The position numbers were made by a program, and so were the translations under genes. Source: Chloroflexota bacterium (GTDB lineage: Bacteria > Chloroflexota > Dehalococcoidia > Lucifugimonadales > Lucifugimonadaceae). From it: a stretch of 5,440 nucleotides of DNA. The notes below the pieces were generated by a model. That model did no database searches. It had not been told where the DNA came from and saw only the letters and a program-made list of their open reading frames with translations. This document shows, one piece after another, positions 4,947 to 5,440 of this stretch. The number at the start of each line of letters is the position of its first letter. Position 1 is the stretch's first letter. Location of the stretch: NCBI GenBank assembly GCA_029262715.1, contig JAJCYX010000325.1, forward strand, positions 1 through 5,440, written 5' to 3'.

Positions 4947-5440
4947 TTGACGCGTGCGAAGGACAAGGTCGACGCCGGTTCGGACAAGCCGGAGAAACAG
5001 GTGACCCGCAAAAGAGTGATGAAGACCGCTGACTCGGTTTTTTACGAGTTGACGCGCACCATGTGCCCGGTATGCAAGGAGATCATCAACGGCGAGATTC
5101 ACCTGAAGGACAACCGGGTGATCATGCGGAAGCGCTGCCCGGCAGGCTGCAATGACGGCAAGACGCTCGAAGTGTTGATCTCACCCGACGCGGAAGGCTA
5201 TGTAAACAGCCTGAAGTACAACAAACCCGGAACCATACCTCTTGAGTTCAGCACTGAGATCAAGGATGGATGTCCGTACGACTGCGGCCTCTGCCCTGAC
5301 CACAAGCAGCACGCTTGCCTCGTTCTGATCGAGGTAAACACAGTCTGCAACTTAGCCTGTCCGACCTGCTTCGCAGACGCCGGTCCCGGATACAACATCA
5401 CGATGGACGAATGCGAGACGATGCTCGACACCTTCGTCAG
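4947..5440 (+). CDS. Radical SAM protein of the MJ0619/tetraether lipid synthase-like family, N-terminal part
   Basis: The first 164 codons are visible and the gene runs off the right edge. A basic, polar N-terminus (1-30) is followed by a four-cysteine site, Cys40-x2-Cys43 and Cys64-x3-Cys68, like the iron/zinc knuckle at the start of MJ0619-type enzymes. Next comes CPYDCGLCPDH (Cys109, Cys113, Cys116), a conserved element of this family, and then the radical SAM cluster motif Cys134-NLA-Cys138-PT-Cys141-F, which binds the [4Fe-4S] cluster that cleaves SAM. The order CPVC, CP..C, CPYDCGLCP.H, CNL.CP.CFA matches archaeal MJ0619/Tes as I remember it. Tes joins two archaeol tails into membrane-spanning lipids, and other relatives are called class D methyltransferases. 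The substrate here cannot be read from the sequence. The start is TTG with a good AGGAG. Confidence 0.88.
   Translation, partial: MTRAKDKVDAGSDKPEKQVTRKRVMKTADSVFYELTRTMCPVCKEIINGEIHLKDNRVIMRKRCPAGCNDGKTLEVLISPDAEGYVNSLKYNKPGTIPLEFSTEIKDGCPYDCGLCPDHKQHACLVLIEVNTVCNLACPTCFADAGPGYNITMDECETMLDTFV

Noticed and set aside
4872..5431. Two minus-strand frames (4872-5102 and 5198-5431) opposite the radical SAM gene
   Set aside because: The plus strand carries a recognised cysteine-motif protein through this stretch, so the opposite frames are shadows.
1..5440. CRISPR array, insertion sequence or tRNA
   Set aside because: I saw no regularly spaced repeats, transposase fragments, terminal inverted repeats or tRNA-like cloverleaf.

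Overview
The window looks like a chromosomal segment of a bacterium of the phylum Chloroflexota, possibly a marine SAR202-type lineage. This is inferred from ATP synthase features I recognise from memory: the subunit b N-terminus reads MDALGINLPGLL, and subunit a carries LPGVGSIG and LVPFFR on either side of an extra loop, as I recall for Chloroflexus. I ran no database search.

Positions 1-3579 (minus strand) hold most of an F1Fo ATP synthase operon, read right to left: an AtpZ/AtpI-family membrane protein, atpB (a), atpE (c), atpF (b), atpH (delta) and the first 66 codons of atpA (alpha), which runs off the left edge. Together these encode the Fo proton channel and rotor, the peripheral stalk and the start of the catalytic head. 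A candidate extended -10 promoter lies just upstream of the first gene. Three of the gaps between genes carry perfect RNA hairpins, and atpB and atpE use TTG starts. Subunit a is unusually long (446 aa) because of a roughly 150-residue acidic insertion predicted to lie outside the membrane.

Positions 3640-4202 hold no recognisable gene. There is a possible plus-strand promoter, a strong hairpin and a short unassigned reading frame. A 15-bp hairpin at 4203-4241 is symmetrical and can terminate transcription from both sides. It probably ends both a plus-strand transcript from this region and the minus-strand gene to its right.

Positions 4264-4734 (minus) encode an unrecognised four-helix membrane protein rich in methionine and histidine. 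A divergent spacer of about 210 bases separates it from a plus-strand gene that starts at a TTG at 4947 and runs off the right edge. That gene encodes the N-terminal part of a radical SAM protein resembling the MJ0619/tetraether lipid synthase (Tes) family. It is the most interesting content of the window, because Tes makes membrane-spanning lipids in archaea.
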